The notes: generated by a model not told the origin, from the sequence alone. A stretch of 64,000 nt of DNA from Rhizobium albus (GCA_030160035.1 BSNO01000003.1:496001-560000); one strand, 5' to 3'. Shown: positions 41,001 through 46,618, counted from the stretch's first letter. Numbers and translations are program-made.

Positions 41001-43448
41001 CAGGGCCACCTGCTGCGCTTCTTCCAGGCGATCGATGCGGCAGGCAATGTGATCGAAGGCACGTATATCGGCATCCAGGATTATCCGGGTGCCGGGAACT
41101 ACGACTACAACGACCACATGTTCATCATCAAAAACGTTCAGCCGCACCAGCTGACCGCGGCAAATGATGCCAATGGCAACAGCATCAACGACGCACTCGA
41201 GAACGATGCGGACGATGATGGCACGGTAGACTTCTTCGATCCCGACATCGACCCGATTGATCCAGTGGATCCGGGGAGCAAGGGCGCCTATGTGCTTGGG
41301 GTCAATTTCGGTGGTGGCGCGATCGCCAACGATCCGGTCCTTGGCCTGGCTCTGATTGCCCAGACCGATCCGCGGGTATCGTTGACGGGTGCGGTAAATA
41401 CCGGACCAGGCGTCGATGCTCCATCGAACCCGAATGGCGCCGGGGCAACCCCGGGTTCCGCCTTCGCAACCTACGAGGATGGGTCAGACTGGACCGCGTC
41501 GATCGACGTTCCAAACGGCACCTACGTCGTGACGCTCTATACGCAGGAGACCTATTGGAACGCGCCGGGACAGCGGCAGTTCGATATCTCGGTCAATGGC
41601 CAGCAGGTCGTCACAAACCTCGATCCGTTCGCGGAAGCCGGCGGTGACGAGCCGATCGCCATCGAAACGATTGTCACAGTCACCAATGGCGAGATCGTCA
41701 TCGATCTCTCGGCTGACATCGACAATGCTGCGCTGAACGCGGTGACCATCCATCAGCTCGCTCAGCCGGGGTCCAACCAGACGCCGTTCCTCGGCACACC
41801 ATTCCTCGTCGATGCTGACGGCGTCATCATTGATGCCGACGACTATGACAATGGCGGCCAGGGTATTGCCTATAACGATACGCCGGGTCTCCAAGGTGGC
41901 ACGAATGGTGGACGCGCAGGCAGCTCCGTCGAAGTGACCGGGGGAGGTGATATCGGCTGGATCGATAACGGCGAGTGGCTGGAGTACACCATCAATGTTG
42001 CAACAGCAGGCGAGTACGATCTCGATATGCTGCTCTCCAATGGGGGCGGTGCGGGTCGTGCAGCAACGGTCAGCTTCTATCGTCCAGGTGAAGCAAGCCC
42101 CTACGCAACGACTGGAACGATCGCCAATCCGAGCACCGGCAGCTTCAACAGCTTCGTCAACCGCTCGGTGGATGGCATCGATCTCGAGGCGGGCACGCAG
42201 ATCGCCCGCGTCACCTTCACCGGTGGCAGCCAGGATTTCCGGTCCTTCGCGCTGACGCCAGTGACACCGGTCGTGGCTCAGACGCCATTCGGTGGCACCG
42301 CTCCAAGCTTCAATGCTCAGGGCATTCTGACGGTCGATGCGACGAACTTCGACAATGGCGGGCAGGGCGTCGCCTACAACGACAATCCTGGCCTCGATAA
42401 CGCAGCGAACGGGGTTCGCCCTGGTCGCGAGGTCGAATTCGTCGGCGCTCAGAACGACATCGGGCATGTGCTGCCCGGAGAGTGGGTCGAGTACACGATC
42501 AACGTTCCTGCTGGCGGGCTGTACAGCTTCTCGGTCAACGCGAAGACACCGGTGACCGGTGCCACGGTTGCCGTTTCTCTCGCAGGTGGAGCGCAACTCG
42601 GTACGGTGACGCTCGCTGACGGCCATGCTGGCGGCAGCAACTTCGCCAGCGCACCATTCGTGCAGAGCAGTGAAATCGACCTGGCATTGGCAGCTGGGCC
42701 GCAGACACTGCGCCTGACTTTCAACGGACCTTTGGCCTCGAACGGCTACGTGCTCGATCTGCGATCGTTCACGCTGGAGGCCAATAACCTTCAGACGCCG
42801 TTCAGTGGCACGGCACCCGTGTTGGACAGCGACGGCCTGACGATCGAGGGCATTGCTTACGACAATGGTGGCCAAGGCATCGCCTACAACGACGCCGCGG
42901 GTCTGCAGGGCGGAACCAACGGCGGTCGTGCCGGCAGCGCCGTCGAAGTCACATCGGGCGGTGATATTGGCTGGATCGGCGGAGGCGAGTGGCTGGAGTA
43001 CACGATCAATGTGGCGGAGGCGGGGACCTACCTGTTCAACCTTTCCATGTCGCTCGGAGAGGCTGGCGGTCCTAACCGCTCGGTGACGGCAACCTTCACG
43101 AACGGATCGGCTGTCGATACCGTTACGGTGGGAACGCCACGCACCGGTACCTGGACGAACTTCCAGGATACCGACTCGGCTGCGGTGACGCTGGATGCCG
43201 GAACGACTGTCGTCCGGTTGACCTTCAACGGCGGCTCGCAGGACATGTCGTCCTTCTCGCTGGAACCGGCTGCGGCGCCAGCCTCTGCAGGCGCCGGCAT
43301 CTTTGCAGCTGCGGCAATGTCACCGTTCGTCTTCGATGAGCCGGAAACGTCGGTTCCGGACGGCCTGGATGGCTGGCAAACGTTCAACGACGATGACGCG
43401 GGGCCGAGCAATGTCTGGTCGTCCTTCGGCTACGACCTCATGAACTGA
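26082..43448 (+). CDS. Giant exported carbohydrate-binding multidomain protein (5,788 residues)
   Basis: The ATG at 26082 (MDKEFGLELSSNDVVDG) follows AAGGGGG. No Sec signal is present; export probably uses the type I system encoded next. Domain order by residue: an N-terminal beta-sandwich (40-130); CBM6/35-like modules at about 296-450 and 453-638; a duplicated 200-residue VCBS/Ig unit (647-1046); a CBM-like module (1050-1207); cadherin/Ig-like domains (1215-1615) with another sandwich, then Ig (to 1970) and CBM (to 2130); cadherin; CBMs at 2328-2488, 2604-2755 and 2769-2937; a malectin-like domain (2950-3147); a Big_5-like domain; a sugar-dehydrogenase-like beta-propeller (about 3290-3800); CBMs at 3903-4223; two repeats of ASH-like plus DYND modules (4360-5050); malectin (5067-5230); three CBM6 modules (5233-5737). 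No RTX nonapeptides were seen. Likely a cell-surface or secreted polysaccharide-binding protein; activity unknown. Confidence 0.85.
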   Translation: MDKEFGLELSSNDVVDGTTFAADLNSPFGSGHSSAQSGSENYVLDVPTGGCSELVVQYANGFSENREATFSVDGGSPHVITFPSTGGWQAFGTVLVRIALDSGTYTISVASLNSSGPRIVAIAASDGTPATGTQIGDGLGLINALNLAGIAALALATKVEDGAANTPNDFDELLPLANLPALDSDAGIPLNEDDVAQLDGYLPPLDSGYGDYLGPQGDGGSVGSGSPLQRGTTLGNGAGGTDPASLDAPVYTDVDSFSGPSEMPMMSAFVSDEGFVTAALAEEPDVSLGTLVPGTTLRLEAENAFVGNAIPTSTLGNPTAVSTTTATSPSDISNADAASGDAYVDFAGIPGNTSAGSGQFIEWSFTVGTAGWYDIDVGYAFNAVGVNRSMRLDVNNELWDRIFDMPSTDSNETYREATTRVYLNAGVNDIRLTANGFSGPNIDYLDIRQADPNVIVIQAEDLAPNTTITTPTSANRAIAPEFLAARNPTVSSNENFRVGAEGESYLDWGVANTFAEFSVNAPTAGTYTITLVYTNGDGGSAARPLILSGLPDGATAQFAILATNGGARTVLPSDVSDIDPTPGGSGEDANVPATASGWENWTSETITVTLPAGVSTLRLTSTTANGPNIDKIVIALTQPTVPVEPVNTAPTADDLVISDAQEDTVRRIDITDAIDDADAGDTLSVVASVPAAQGTVSVVTLQGRTYIDFTPATNFNGPATISYTVTDQDGAASAPATINVNIAAVNDAPVLSGSIAAQTIPATGGSFSLSGLTKSDVDGTVPTFELGGDLPAGVTLSGETVNVAANVAPGTYTIQVNATDGQADSAPISFTLTVQAPVVEEPEEPTNTAPTAANVTVLDAQEDAVRRIDITGAINDVDAGDTLAVAASVPAAQGTVLVVTEGGRTYIDFTPAPNFNGQATISYTVTDQAGASSAPAAIAVTVAAVNDAPVLSGTIPTQTVPATGGTISLSDLTSVSDVDGDVTTLELTGSGPEGVSLANGILTVAPNVPAGSYVLQIVASDGDLDSNAISFTLTVEAPIVEEPEEPAPFTQILIQAEAGVLTILNPGNNTNVTTVRDPSNREQNEALPTGLRPGLTGSGYLDFGDTPGDKATYSFTVAEAGTYDLHIRYASNSARPLAFSIDNNAPSNLPFGATGTNVSGSTEGFNNWSVQKVTVTLAAGTHSFSLAIPAGANTGPNLDAIAITQTGVAAVFPVTNSAPIVSSETFSVFEGNTAVGTIVAGDIDGDAVRYSLASPSDNDNALFTINPQTGALSFIAAPDFEAPVGGSNVYTVVIVASDGALTTQKTITVTVTNDPADDVVPDTTADEGNDLALSVVDISDPTAAVFAIAGADSDIVSFTVSVNGGAAVAVTPVGGQITLDLGDLDPGSVEVELTVTDDAGNSASAGTTATIDEDNSAPSISSEPSFTVAENMTVVGTIVASDLDGDTLTYQLSGADASKLSIDANGVISLNAGANFEAADDADGDGVYEATVTVSDGTASTTQDITITVGDVNEAPSAISLSGAQSLSEEAVAGTVVGVVAGVDPDSDALTFTVNDDRFIINSAGQLAVADGATFDFAAEPQIAVTITATDPSGLSTTRDFTLGIVDVAEPQEPIGMVFDQSTLTSYSTQDRGAGASVADAGATLTLAGNLWKRAPLPESYTITEGTKITLTVTLGTNLSEIVAIGFDDDDNPFETSDRSVFQIAGTESQAAFVDLRNGNNGTPGTTFTVTIDLSTHAGKTISSLVFVADDDQASNGVGSVSFSNVQIIEGPVDPDQNDAPTVIGGGVADLSLPERSQLEIDMPFVDADGDALRYSFTATDADGNPVAGFENLLFAQGTLSGIIQAAPSATPYTITITADDGRGGVTTTEFQLTVENVNDAPVVNVVAFEPYFGAVGEEFDGIDLAIFADAFSDIDGDSLVLSVEGLPAGLSLNSEGVIVGTPTATGDGTITIVATDPSGARASFELELTIDGSAVGGTTVVEAEAFTDLADADAFYVAAAPGASGNQAIRTNANQTGTVSTVLSENGLAEGWYEVSITVFDETDGEATFSFTIGDTVLASGLSFDDAGTFDNPNQARGNGGQVGNLKTITFTTPVFIDAATIATITGIADSGEFLRIDKLTFTSVEQPELAPVNIVLDTAAVDENAAGAVIGTLAAIDPDGSSAAIVYTTTDERFVIDGTQLRLAPGVSLDHEASETVSVSITATDAAGLSTTSVLTITVGDINEAPVLGAGAAIEDVTLVEGTAQTINVAAALGATDPDAGTTLSYAVALQGGGTLPAGITLTGGILTIAGTVVAGTYALEVLATDGALNTAPVAFTVTVGEPPVFTPIVLQAEDGTIALAAATNGNATVTVVRDASNPEAGGFSGLRPDFSGTGYLDFGDDAGDTVTYTFTVAQAGTYDLNVRYASQDFSGAPRSLAIGVNGTVANAVFPNTGPATGDPLLQGFNFWSFLTQTVTLQAGVNTITFAIPAGAGSGPNLDRIEITPAGTGPIEVDVSADEDGNLVLAAPATPIDIAEASAITLSVAGLDDDIVKVEISLDGGATRIDVTELLDVDGNFVFDGTGLNAGTSEITIVVTDEAGNEAEATDTLTITDEATPIIVDPFTIQAEDLTRVTVNDTTATGQGALTRVVTQANPDDFGNFRAGAVGNAYMDFGGQVGDAITINVDAPAAGTYLVTFRYSNGAADSRALNLTLNNGDVISLPFTRGPGTGDLAWNSWVEQTVELTLVEGSNQIRLAIPAGNIGGPNIDEISFEYLNGTVPVDPVEPFSLTIEAETFIIADIEPVAGTPADTVARVPGEDTNEAGANAGNSGPGQIYDSFGLRPGYEGTGYLDTGNDIGDAASFSLTAPGAGTYQLTVRYANGGATDRPMTLSVNGVEQTIDFPSTIPAGGTADAGWSNWQEITVDIELSEGVNIISVANEIANGPNIDNVTISRDGDGPVDPEVPSEPGERETILINFQDGTAPKAPGYLVANFVGFGDRGNGYSYGFVTEASATDADGTTATPINAALYPTVAINERTGQGESSNVDDGRNFDSYDPRLTGYAHFDLRGTFPAGEANRVAFEVALENGWYEVTVAVGDTGGPNDSNNKLEIEGALVSNFVPTNFYKTELKTVQVKVEDGFLTLAAPDGEVTEIQYLEIRELPDLTPDDEREAPEDYARFVGPRAIAGVGEGQIVVDLDQASGAITTVDPTSDIILGIEVAPNRGGALLESLTDGSIKLYETLTGQEVNFSINTTAGFDSLTISPTGGLKAFTSYTLVIDGFQDRGSNADIDAPTREFLKFSSTFTTTAQPEVEAREVAFVETIELNGYADNASLYTSIEISPDGQHLYVGTLNGLIKRWDIDPQDGSLSNEQTLELDYLQEGARSRGIIGFVFDPTDPNVIWITDNFPVPLDGRDNAVPEFSGRVSKVTIGEGDAFTGTAETYITGLPRSNGDHVTNSLEFRANPNAGQPNEPDFLLYLIQGSNSAMGQADSAWGFRPERLLNAAILEIDPTREAPPGGFDVSTEPIPDNGLNRRFGYENVVNGQLVPTDDGNLKNGGIAINSGEFIGNFLHFDANGVASVRSGTNFNSTIIEEFYNPYADDAVLKIFATGQRNGYDLVWHSNGKLYVSANGSAAGGNVPNNPNTPQNEAVNNVGVQNDYFFTISEGSYSGHPNPLRDEFILNGGNPTSGADPNQVGNYPVGTLPDPNYDPNNAYSLGQNRSPNGAIEYKSNVFGAGLQNAVIFTEYSSGNDLRAMILDDDGNVIDDFVIRDPDGRVISHPDPLDVIEGPGGRLYLLTLNRSDGSSQIVRLEPAPGGIIADNTADAGGDLALVLFDGSDVEATVFQVNGLDDDIQTIRVSFNGGQAQTVTLNAQNRFTADVSSFGSPVTATLTVLDDASNTAVETLTFTPGQAPTEFVSLIVIQAEDATPGDGTSVSTPNDVDAQIEIRTDQNREPNATGTGYVNGLRPGAFGNDGNTDNLDGTPGGYADFGSTNADFITFAFNVPSDSAGEALLRFRYANGATTDRPLQVEVNGTIVTVQSFVPTAVAPADGWTVWSFVEIPVSLAAGQNTVTLRSVANTGPNIDQLEVLVAPDSATGPNDGEEIVDGITYAIYEAENAAFTGDPAIVTTDRDQSGDFVDFVGPDTETITWTVTASAAGVHGLDILYALGAGKAARPMTLTVNGQVVETLAFNANSNAAETIWGPQSTLVNLVAGSNTIALTAPGGVGPNVDYLRVSTEPLSVFEPDYAEIVGSGRIELETTDGSANIVNGSTVDFYFTVASNGVYKLDTAANASATNGQGLTWLLNGVELDETAFPGVGTAGEQSVYIELTAGTQYQLRVISNAPGANGIDYLDVQPAPGNANADIGIQSLDPAYFDDRLHFSYLENPDAVAPDDADRDFKDTGVVRISNTGTETLEFLESQLTGPFVLANPALFEGLTLAPGAFVDVTVLFNRAAYTPPTTNIDGTSTTFFGELTLRTNDADSPVATVDLAGFWQARDEGGQEPNVNEIWQIFGFGNRIEGLRLQGGGENSTLSTNDVFAKTDETEVLSPYWRIAEGFTQAKITQVAAFHGTGGATMGIHNPGNKGQGTTFWNHEGTDNQRLLPNSGNDTTFSTRTFSNADISDGWLGNEVFGINVAGLSTDPRLNPTGGVIVPGAQQGHTVKVFQALDANGNVIPNVFLGVMDYTGINYDYNDNLFVIEGVEPVGFGQELVVEGLDDAAADDRLVFTNIDNPANAQQTFRNEATFTISNDGFVPLTIEDILIGNGDAFEIVGAVPTTIAAGGSAQVTVRFVGEHAGTSSGAELISSTLTIVSNDFANGQKVIQLAGLAQEFSENGSEPTVAQIVEAFGYSTDMAQGELAANGAVEAVGDEVLMPYLQRLNSSQPIEIIQIAAFLTQGNVARLGYHGLGSSDVTNLFANDDQQGQTVLPDQLQAGAGAGANVARGTINQNGPFGLYISVDGRPTYSSWTDPEANKIDPDFGQLVGDNQGHLLRFFQAIDAAGNVIEGTYIGIQDYPGAGNYDYNDHMFIIKNVQPHQLTAANDANGNSINDALENDADDDGTVDFFDPDIDPIDPVDPGSKGAYVLGVNFGGGAIANDPVLGLALIAQTDPRVSLTGAVNTGPGVDAPSNPNGAGATPGSAFATYEDGSDWTASIDVPNGTYVVTLYTQETYWNAPGQRQFDISVNGQQVVTNLDPFAEAGGDEPIAIETIVTVTNGEIVIDLSADIDNAALNAVTIHQLAQPGSNQTPFLGTPFLVDADGVIIDADDYDNGGQGIAYNDTPGLQGGTNGGRAGSSVEVTGGGDIGWIDNGEWLEYTINVATAGEYDLDMLLSNGGGAGRAATVSFYRPGEASPYATTGTIANPSTGSFNSFVNRSVDGIDLEAGTQIARVTFTGGSQDFRSFALTPVTPVVAQTPFGGTAPSFNAQGILTVDATNFDNGGQGVAYNDNPGLDNAANGVRPGREVEFVGAQNDIGHVLPGEWVEYTINVPAGGLYSFSVNAKTPVTGATVAVSLAGGAQLGTVTLADGHAGGSNFASAPFVQSSEIDLALAAGPQTLRLTFNGPLASNGYVLDLRSFTLEANNLQTPFSGTAPVLDSDGLTIEGIAYDNGGQGIAYNDAAGLQGGTNGGRAGSAVEVTSGGDIGWIGGGEWLEYTINVAEAGTYLFNLSMSLGEAGGPNRSVTATFTNGSAVDTVTVGTPRTGTWTNFQDTDSAAVTLDAGTTVVRLTFNGGSQDMSSFSLEPAAAPASAGAGIFAAAAMSPFVFDEPETSVPDGLDGWQTFNDDDAGPSNVWSSFGYDLMN
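28020..29219 (+). repeat. In-frame tandem duplication of exactly 600 bases in the giant gene
   Basis: Residues 647-846 and 847-1046 are two copies of one VCBS/Ig-type unit. Both open with NTAPTA and DAQED, share VRRIDIT, VPAAQGTV, GRTYIDFTPA and AAVNDAPVLSG, and close with EEPEEP. The copies start at 28020 and 28620, so the period is exactly 600 bases. The first half of the unit is much more conserved than the second. Confidence 0.85.
35940..37480 (+). other. Sugar-dehydrogenase-like beta-propeller inside the giant protein
   Basis: About 510 residues within the giant protein resemble the PQQ-dependent glucose/sorbosone dehydrogenase propeller. Blocks seen are YTSIEISPDGQHLYVGTLNG, IIGFVFDPTDPNVIWITDN, the Arg-Asn motif GQRNGYDLVW at residues 3594-3603, and HSNGKLYVSANGSAAGGN. 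In the soluble family an Arg-Asn pair near this place helps bind PQQ. Whether PQQ is bound and sugar oxidised cannot be told: the catalytic His of the family was not located with certainty. Confidence 0.6.
39120..41250 (+). repeat. Duplicated ASH-like plus DYND module pair in the giant protein
   Basis: Two consecutive units each join an ASH-like beta domain (VRISNTGTETLEFLESQLTG in the first, FTISNDGFVPLTIEDILIG in the second) to a roughly 180-residue domain. The first ends in NYDYNDNLFVIEGVEP at about 40140 and the second in NYDYNDHMFIIKNVQP at about 41145. Both contain the phrase VFQALDANGNVI or FFQAIDAAGNVI. The closing DYND motif recalls DUF4114 and is likely to bind calcium; that is an inference. 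Confidence 0.7.
41281..43290 (+). repeat. Malectin-like domain followed by three CBM6 modules
   Basis: A malectin-like domain (VLGVNFGGGAI to NAVTIHQLAQ) precedes three CBM6 modules, each opening with QTPF(L/G/S)GT and carrying YDNGGQG(I/V)AYND or its FDNGG variant, then GEW(L/V)EYTINV. The first and third are much closer to each other (GLQGGTNGGRAGS in both) than to the middle one. CBM6 modules of this type bind beta-glucans, agars or xylans in known enzymes; the ligand here is not known. Confidence 0.75.
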
Positions 43449-43456
43449 CGCAAAAC

Positions 43457-43483
43457 TCCGGTGGCTTCCAGAAAGCCACCGGA
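43457..43483 (+). terminator. Strong hairpin after the giant gene
   Basis: TCCGGTGGCTT (43457-43467) pairs perfectly over 11 bp with AAGCCACCGGA (43473-43483), loop five bases, nine bases after the stop of the giant gene. No T-run follows. It may end most transcripts or protect the 3' end while letting some reach the secretion genes. Confidence 0.6.
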
Positions 43484-43590
43484 ACTCACGACAGTCGTGG
43501 CTTGGTTGTCATCAACCCTGATCAAGTTTTGTCGTGTCGAACTGCCGATTAACGTGCTTAATGTTGAGTTAATGCTTTCGGGGCGGGACT

Positions 43591-45318
43591 ATGTTCAAGC
43601 GTAAATCTGAAGTCTCTGTCGCCAGCGCGATCCGCACCTGTCGGTCGGCGTTCCTGGGAATCTTCATCGTCAGCGCGGTGATCAACCTGCTGATGCTGAC
43701 CGGACCGCTGTTCATGCTGCAGGTCTATGACCGAGTGCTGGCAAGCGGCAGCGTGCCGACTTTGATCGTTCTTGCGGGCATTGCGTTAGGCCTTTATCTG
43801 TTCAGCGGCGTGCTCGACATCCTGCGATCCCGCGCGCTGACCCGGATCAGCATGCGGGTCTACGCGCGGCTGTCCGATCCCGTACTGCGCGCCAATATCC
43901 GCATGCCGATTGTCGGGGGGCACAAGGCGGCGGGTGTCCATCCCGGCCGGGATCTCGATGCCGTGCGCCGGTTCCTGGCTTCACCGGGACCAGCTGCGAT
44001 CTTTGATCTGCCGTTCATGCCCTTCTACTTCATGATCATTTTCCTGTTCCATTTCTGGCTGGGTGTTCTATCGCTCGTGGGCGGACTGCTCATCTTCGGT
44101 CTGGTGGTGGCGAATGAGCTTATGTCGCGTGAACCCACGCGCGAACTCGGCAGCCGGAGCGGCGCTCAATCCAAGGTCATGGACAGCGCACGGCGCAACG
44201 CCGAGGTGATCAGTGCGATGGGCATGCTCGGACGCCTGTCGGAACGCTTTTCGGAACTAATGGCGCCACATGTGGCCGCTCAGCAGGCCGCTGCCGATCG
44301 CAGCAATTTCTTTTCGTCGGTCATCAAGCTGCTGCGCTTGGTGCTCCAGTCGGCAATGCTCGGGCTCGGTGCCTATCTGGCGATCCTGCAGGAAATTACG
44401 CCGGGCGTCATGATCGCGTCTTCCATCATCATGGCCCGTGCGCTTGCGCCTATAGAACAGGCCGTCTCGCACTGGCCGTCCTTCGTGGCTTCCCGCCAGG
44501 CGACAGCCCGCCTCGATCAGGCGCTTCAGGACACTGATCGGCAGACGGCTTCTGGTGGCCTGCCGCTCCCGACGCAGGACGTGACGATCATGGAATTGGC
44601 GACGAGCGCTCCGGGTGAGCCCGTCGTTTTGCTTCAAGGCGTCGCGCTGCAACTGAAGGCAGGCGATGGCCTCGGCGTCATCGGGCCATCCGGTTCCGGT
44701 AAGACGAGCCTGGCGCGTGCCCTCGTGGGAGTATGGCCTCATCTGCGTGGCGCGGTTCGCCTCGATGGCTCCACACTCGACCAGTGGAGCGAGGACGAGC
44801 GCAGCAAGATCATCGGGTACCTTCCGCAGGATGTCGAACTCTTCGACGGAACAGTCGCCGACAACATCTGCCGCTTCGAAAAGAAGCCGGACATGCAGGC
44901 GATCGTTCAGGCGGCCAAGCTTGCGGGTGTTCATCGCCTGATCGCCAATCTTCCGGACGGCTATGGCTGCGTCGTTGGCGAAGGTGGAGCCCGCTTGTCG
45001 GCCGGCCAGCGCCAGCGCCTCGGCCTCGCGCGGGCGTTATACGGAAATCCGTTCATGATTGTGCTCGATGAGCCGAACTCCAATCTCGACATTGAAGGCG
45101 AGCAGGCGCTGACAGCGGCGATCAGTGAAGTGCGTGCGCGCGGCGGCATCGTCGTCGTCATCGCGCACCGGACCAGCGCGCTGTCGGCGGTCAACAAGGT
45201 ATTGATGATCCAGAACGGTCAGCAGGTCGCTTTCGGCGATCGTGATGATGTTCTTTCCGGCCTTGCGGTGCTCGACCGCCCGGCAGCCAACCAGAAGGCA
45301 TTCAGCCATGCGGTCTGA
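43591..45318 (+). CDS. Type I secretion ABC transporter (PrtD type)
   Basis: 575 residues. The N-terminal membrane domain has about six helices (from LGIFIVSAVINLLMLTGPLF), with the LQVYDRVLASGSVPTL motif typical of PrtD/LipB-type exporters and no C39 peptidase-like domain. The ATPase domain has Walker A GPSGSGKTS from about residue 365, signature LSAGQRQRLGLARALYG, Walker B MIVLDEPNSNLD and switch His in VIAHR, all intact. Its position 142 bases after the giant gene and its overlap with the HlyD-type gene indicate that it exports the giant protein from cytoplasm to outside in one step. The outer-membrane channel must come from elsewhere in the genome. Confidence 0.88.
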   Translation: MFKRKSEVSVASAIRTCRSAFLGIFIVSAVINLLMLTGPLFMLQVYDRVLASGSVPTLIVLAGIALGLYLFSGVLDILRSRALTRISMRVYARLSDPVLRANIRMPIVGGHKAAGVHPGRDLDAVRRFLASPGPAAIFDLPFMPFYFMIIFLFHFWLGVLSLVGGLLIFGLVVANELMSREPTRELGSRSGAQSKVMDSARRNAEVISAMGMLGRLSERFSELMAPHVAAQQAAADRSNFFSSVIKLLRLVLQSAMLGLGAYLAILQEITPGVMIASSIIMARALAPIEQAVSHWPSFVASRQATARLDQALQDTDRQTASGGLPLPTQDVTIMELATSAPGEPVVLLQGVALQLKAGDGLGVIGPSGSGKTSLARALVGVWPHLRGAVRLDGSTLDQWSEDERSKIIGYLPQDVELFDGTVADNICRFEKKPDMQAIVQAAKLAGVHRLIANLPDGYGCVVGEGGARLSAGQRQRLGLARALYGNPFMIVLDEPNSNLDIEGEQALTAAISEVRARGGIVVVIAHRTSALSAVNKVLMIQNGQQVAFGDRDDVLSGLAVLDRPAANQKAFSHAV

Positions 45319-46618
45319 CGATCTCGACCGGGCCATCCGAGGCTCGATCACCAAACAGCTGTCCACATCTCTGCTGCTGTGCGCCGCCCTGGTGGCAGGC
45401 TTCGGCGGCGTGGCCGCCTATGCCGAAATCAACGGCGCCGTCATCGGCTCGGGGCAGATCATCGTCGAGGGGCGCACGAAGCACGTGCAGCACCCCGATG
45501 GCGGTATTATCGGTGCAATCGATGTGGACGAAGGCGATCGGGTGGAGGCGGGCCAGGTACTCTTCCGGCTTGACGACACTATGGCGCGGGCCAGTCTCGG
45601 CATCGTCGACAGCCAGCTGGAGCAGTTGCTGGCACAGGAAGCCCGGCTTCTTGCCGAGCAGGCGCGCAGCGACAGCATTGTGTTTCCCGAGCCATTACTG
45701 TCTTCTTCGACCGAGCGCGCCGAGCTTTTGATGGATGGCCAGCGCGAACTGATGGGCGCACGCCGACTGACACGTGAAGGTCGCAAGGCGCAGCTCGCCG
45801 AGCAGATCAACCAGTTCGGCGAGCAGATCGCCGCGCTGGAATCACAGCAGCAGGCTGTTGTCGAGAACATCGCGCTACTGGACGAGCAAATCTCCGACTT
45901 CGCGCATCTGCACGAGCGCGGTCTCGTGGTCGACTCCCAGATGATCACCATCCGTCGCGAGAGGGCTTCCCTCACGGGCAGCCACGCGGCGCTGACCTCT
46001 GAAATCGTCGAGATTCAGCAGGCGCGCACTGCAACGGAACTGGAGCGCGTGCAGGTCGACGAGGAATTCGATCAGGCAATCCTGACCGAACTGGATGAAA
46101 AGCGTGGCGAAATTGCGCGGTTGCAGGAAGAGCGGATCACGGCGATCGACCGTCTGCGCCGGCTTGACGTGCGTGCGCCACTGACAGGCTTCCTGCATCA
46201 GCTCAATGTGAGCACGATCGGCGGAATCATCCAGGCGGGCGAAACGCTCGTTAGTGTCATTCCGATGGAAGATGACCTGATTGTCGAGGCGAAGCTGTCT
46301 CCCGGCGATGTGGATCAGGTGACGGCGGGACAGGTTGCGCGCATCCGTCTGACCGGTCTCAGCCAACGCGTGACGCCCGAGCTTTCGGCCGGCGTCATCG
46401 ATGTCGCGCCTGATCTCACCATGGACGAGCAGTCCGGGCAGTCCTTCTATACGGCTCGCTTGCGGATTTCTGAGGAAGAGCTCGCCAAAGTGGGCGCGGA
46501 CAAGCTGCGTCCGGGCATGCCGGTGGAGGTGTTCTTCGAGACAACCCGCCGAACCATTCTGTCCTATCTGGTCAAGCCCGTCAGCGATCAGTTGCATCAT
46601 GCGATGCGTGAGGAATGA
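45308..46618 (+). CDS. HlyD/PrtE-type membrane-fusion protein
   Basis: 436 residues from the ATG at 45308 (MRSDDLDRAIRGSITKQ), which overlaps the end of the ABC gene by 11 bases, so translation is coupled. One N-terminal membrane helix (TSLLLCAALVAGFGGVAAYA), then the lipoyl/beta-barrel part (VQHPDGGIIGAIDVDEGDRV), a long coiled coil of about 200 residues rich in Leu/Gln/Glu, and a C-terminal barrel (RAPLTGFLHQLNVSTIGGII). It spans the periplasm and links the ATPase to a TolC-like channel. This matches the PrtE/AprE branch that pairs with PrtD-type ATPases. Confidence 0.88.
   Translation: MRSDDLDRAIRGSITKQLSTSLLLCAALVAGFGGVAAYAEINGAVIGSGQIIVEGRTKHVQHPDGGIIGAIDVDEGDRVEAGQVLFRLDDTMARASLGIVDSQLEQLLAQEARLLAEQARSDSIVFPEPLLSSSTERAELLMDGQRELMGARRLTREGRKAQLAEQINQFGEQIAALESQQQAVVENIALLDEQISDFAHLHERGLVVDSQMITIRRERASLTGSHAALTSEIVEIQQARTATELERVQVDEEFDQAILTELDEKRGEIARLQEERITAIDRLRRLDVRAPLTGFLHQLNVSTIGGIIQAGETLVSVIPMEDDLIVEAKLSPGDVDQVTAGQVARIRLTGLSQRVTPELSAGVIDVAPDLTMDEQSGQSFYTARLRISEEELAKVGADKLRPGMPVEVFFETTRRTILSYLVKPVSDQLHHAMREE

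Noticed and set aside
26082..43448. RTX calcium-binding nonapeptide repeats, expected for a type I substrate.
   Set aside because: No runs of GGxGxDxxx were found; isolated Gly/Asp stretches are within Ig or CBM domains.
43508..43528. Possible Fnr box before the type I secretion ATPase gene.
   Set aside because: The arms (TTGAT and GTTGAT on the minus strand) are direct, not inverted, so they do not fit TTGAT-N4-ATCAA.
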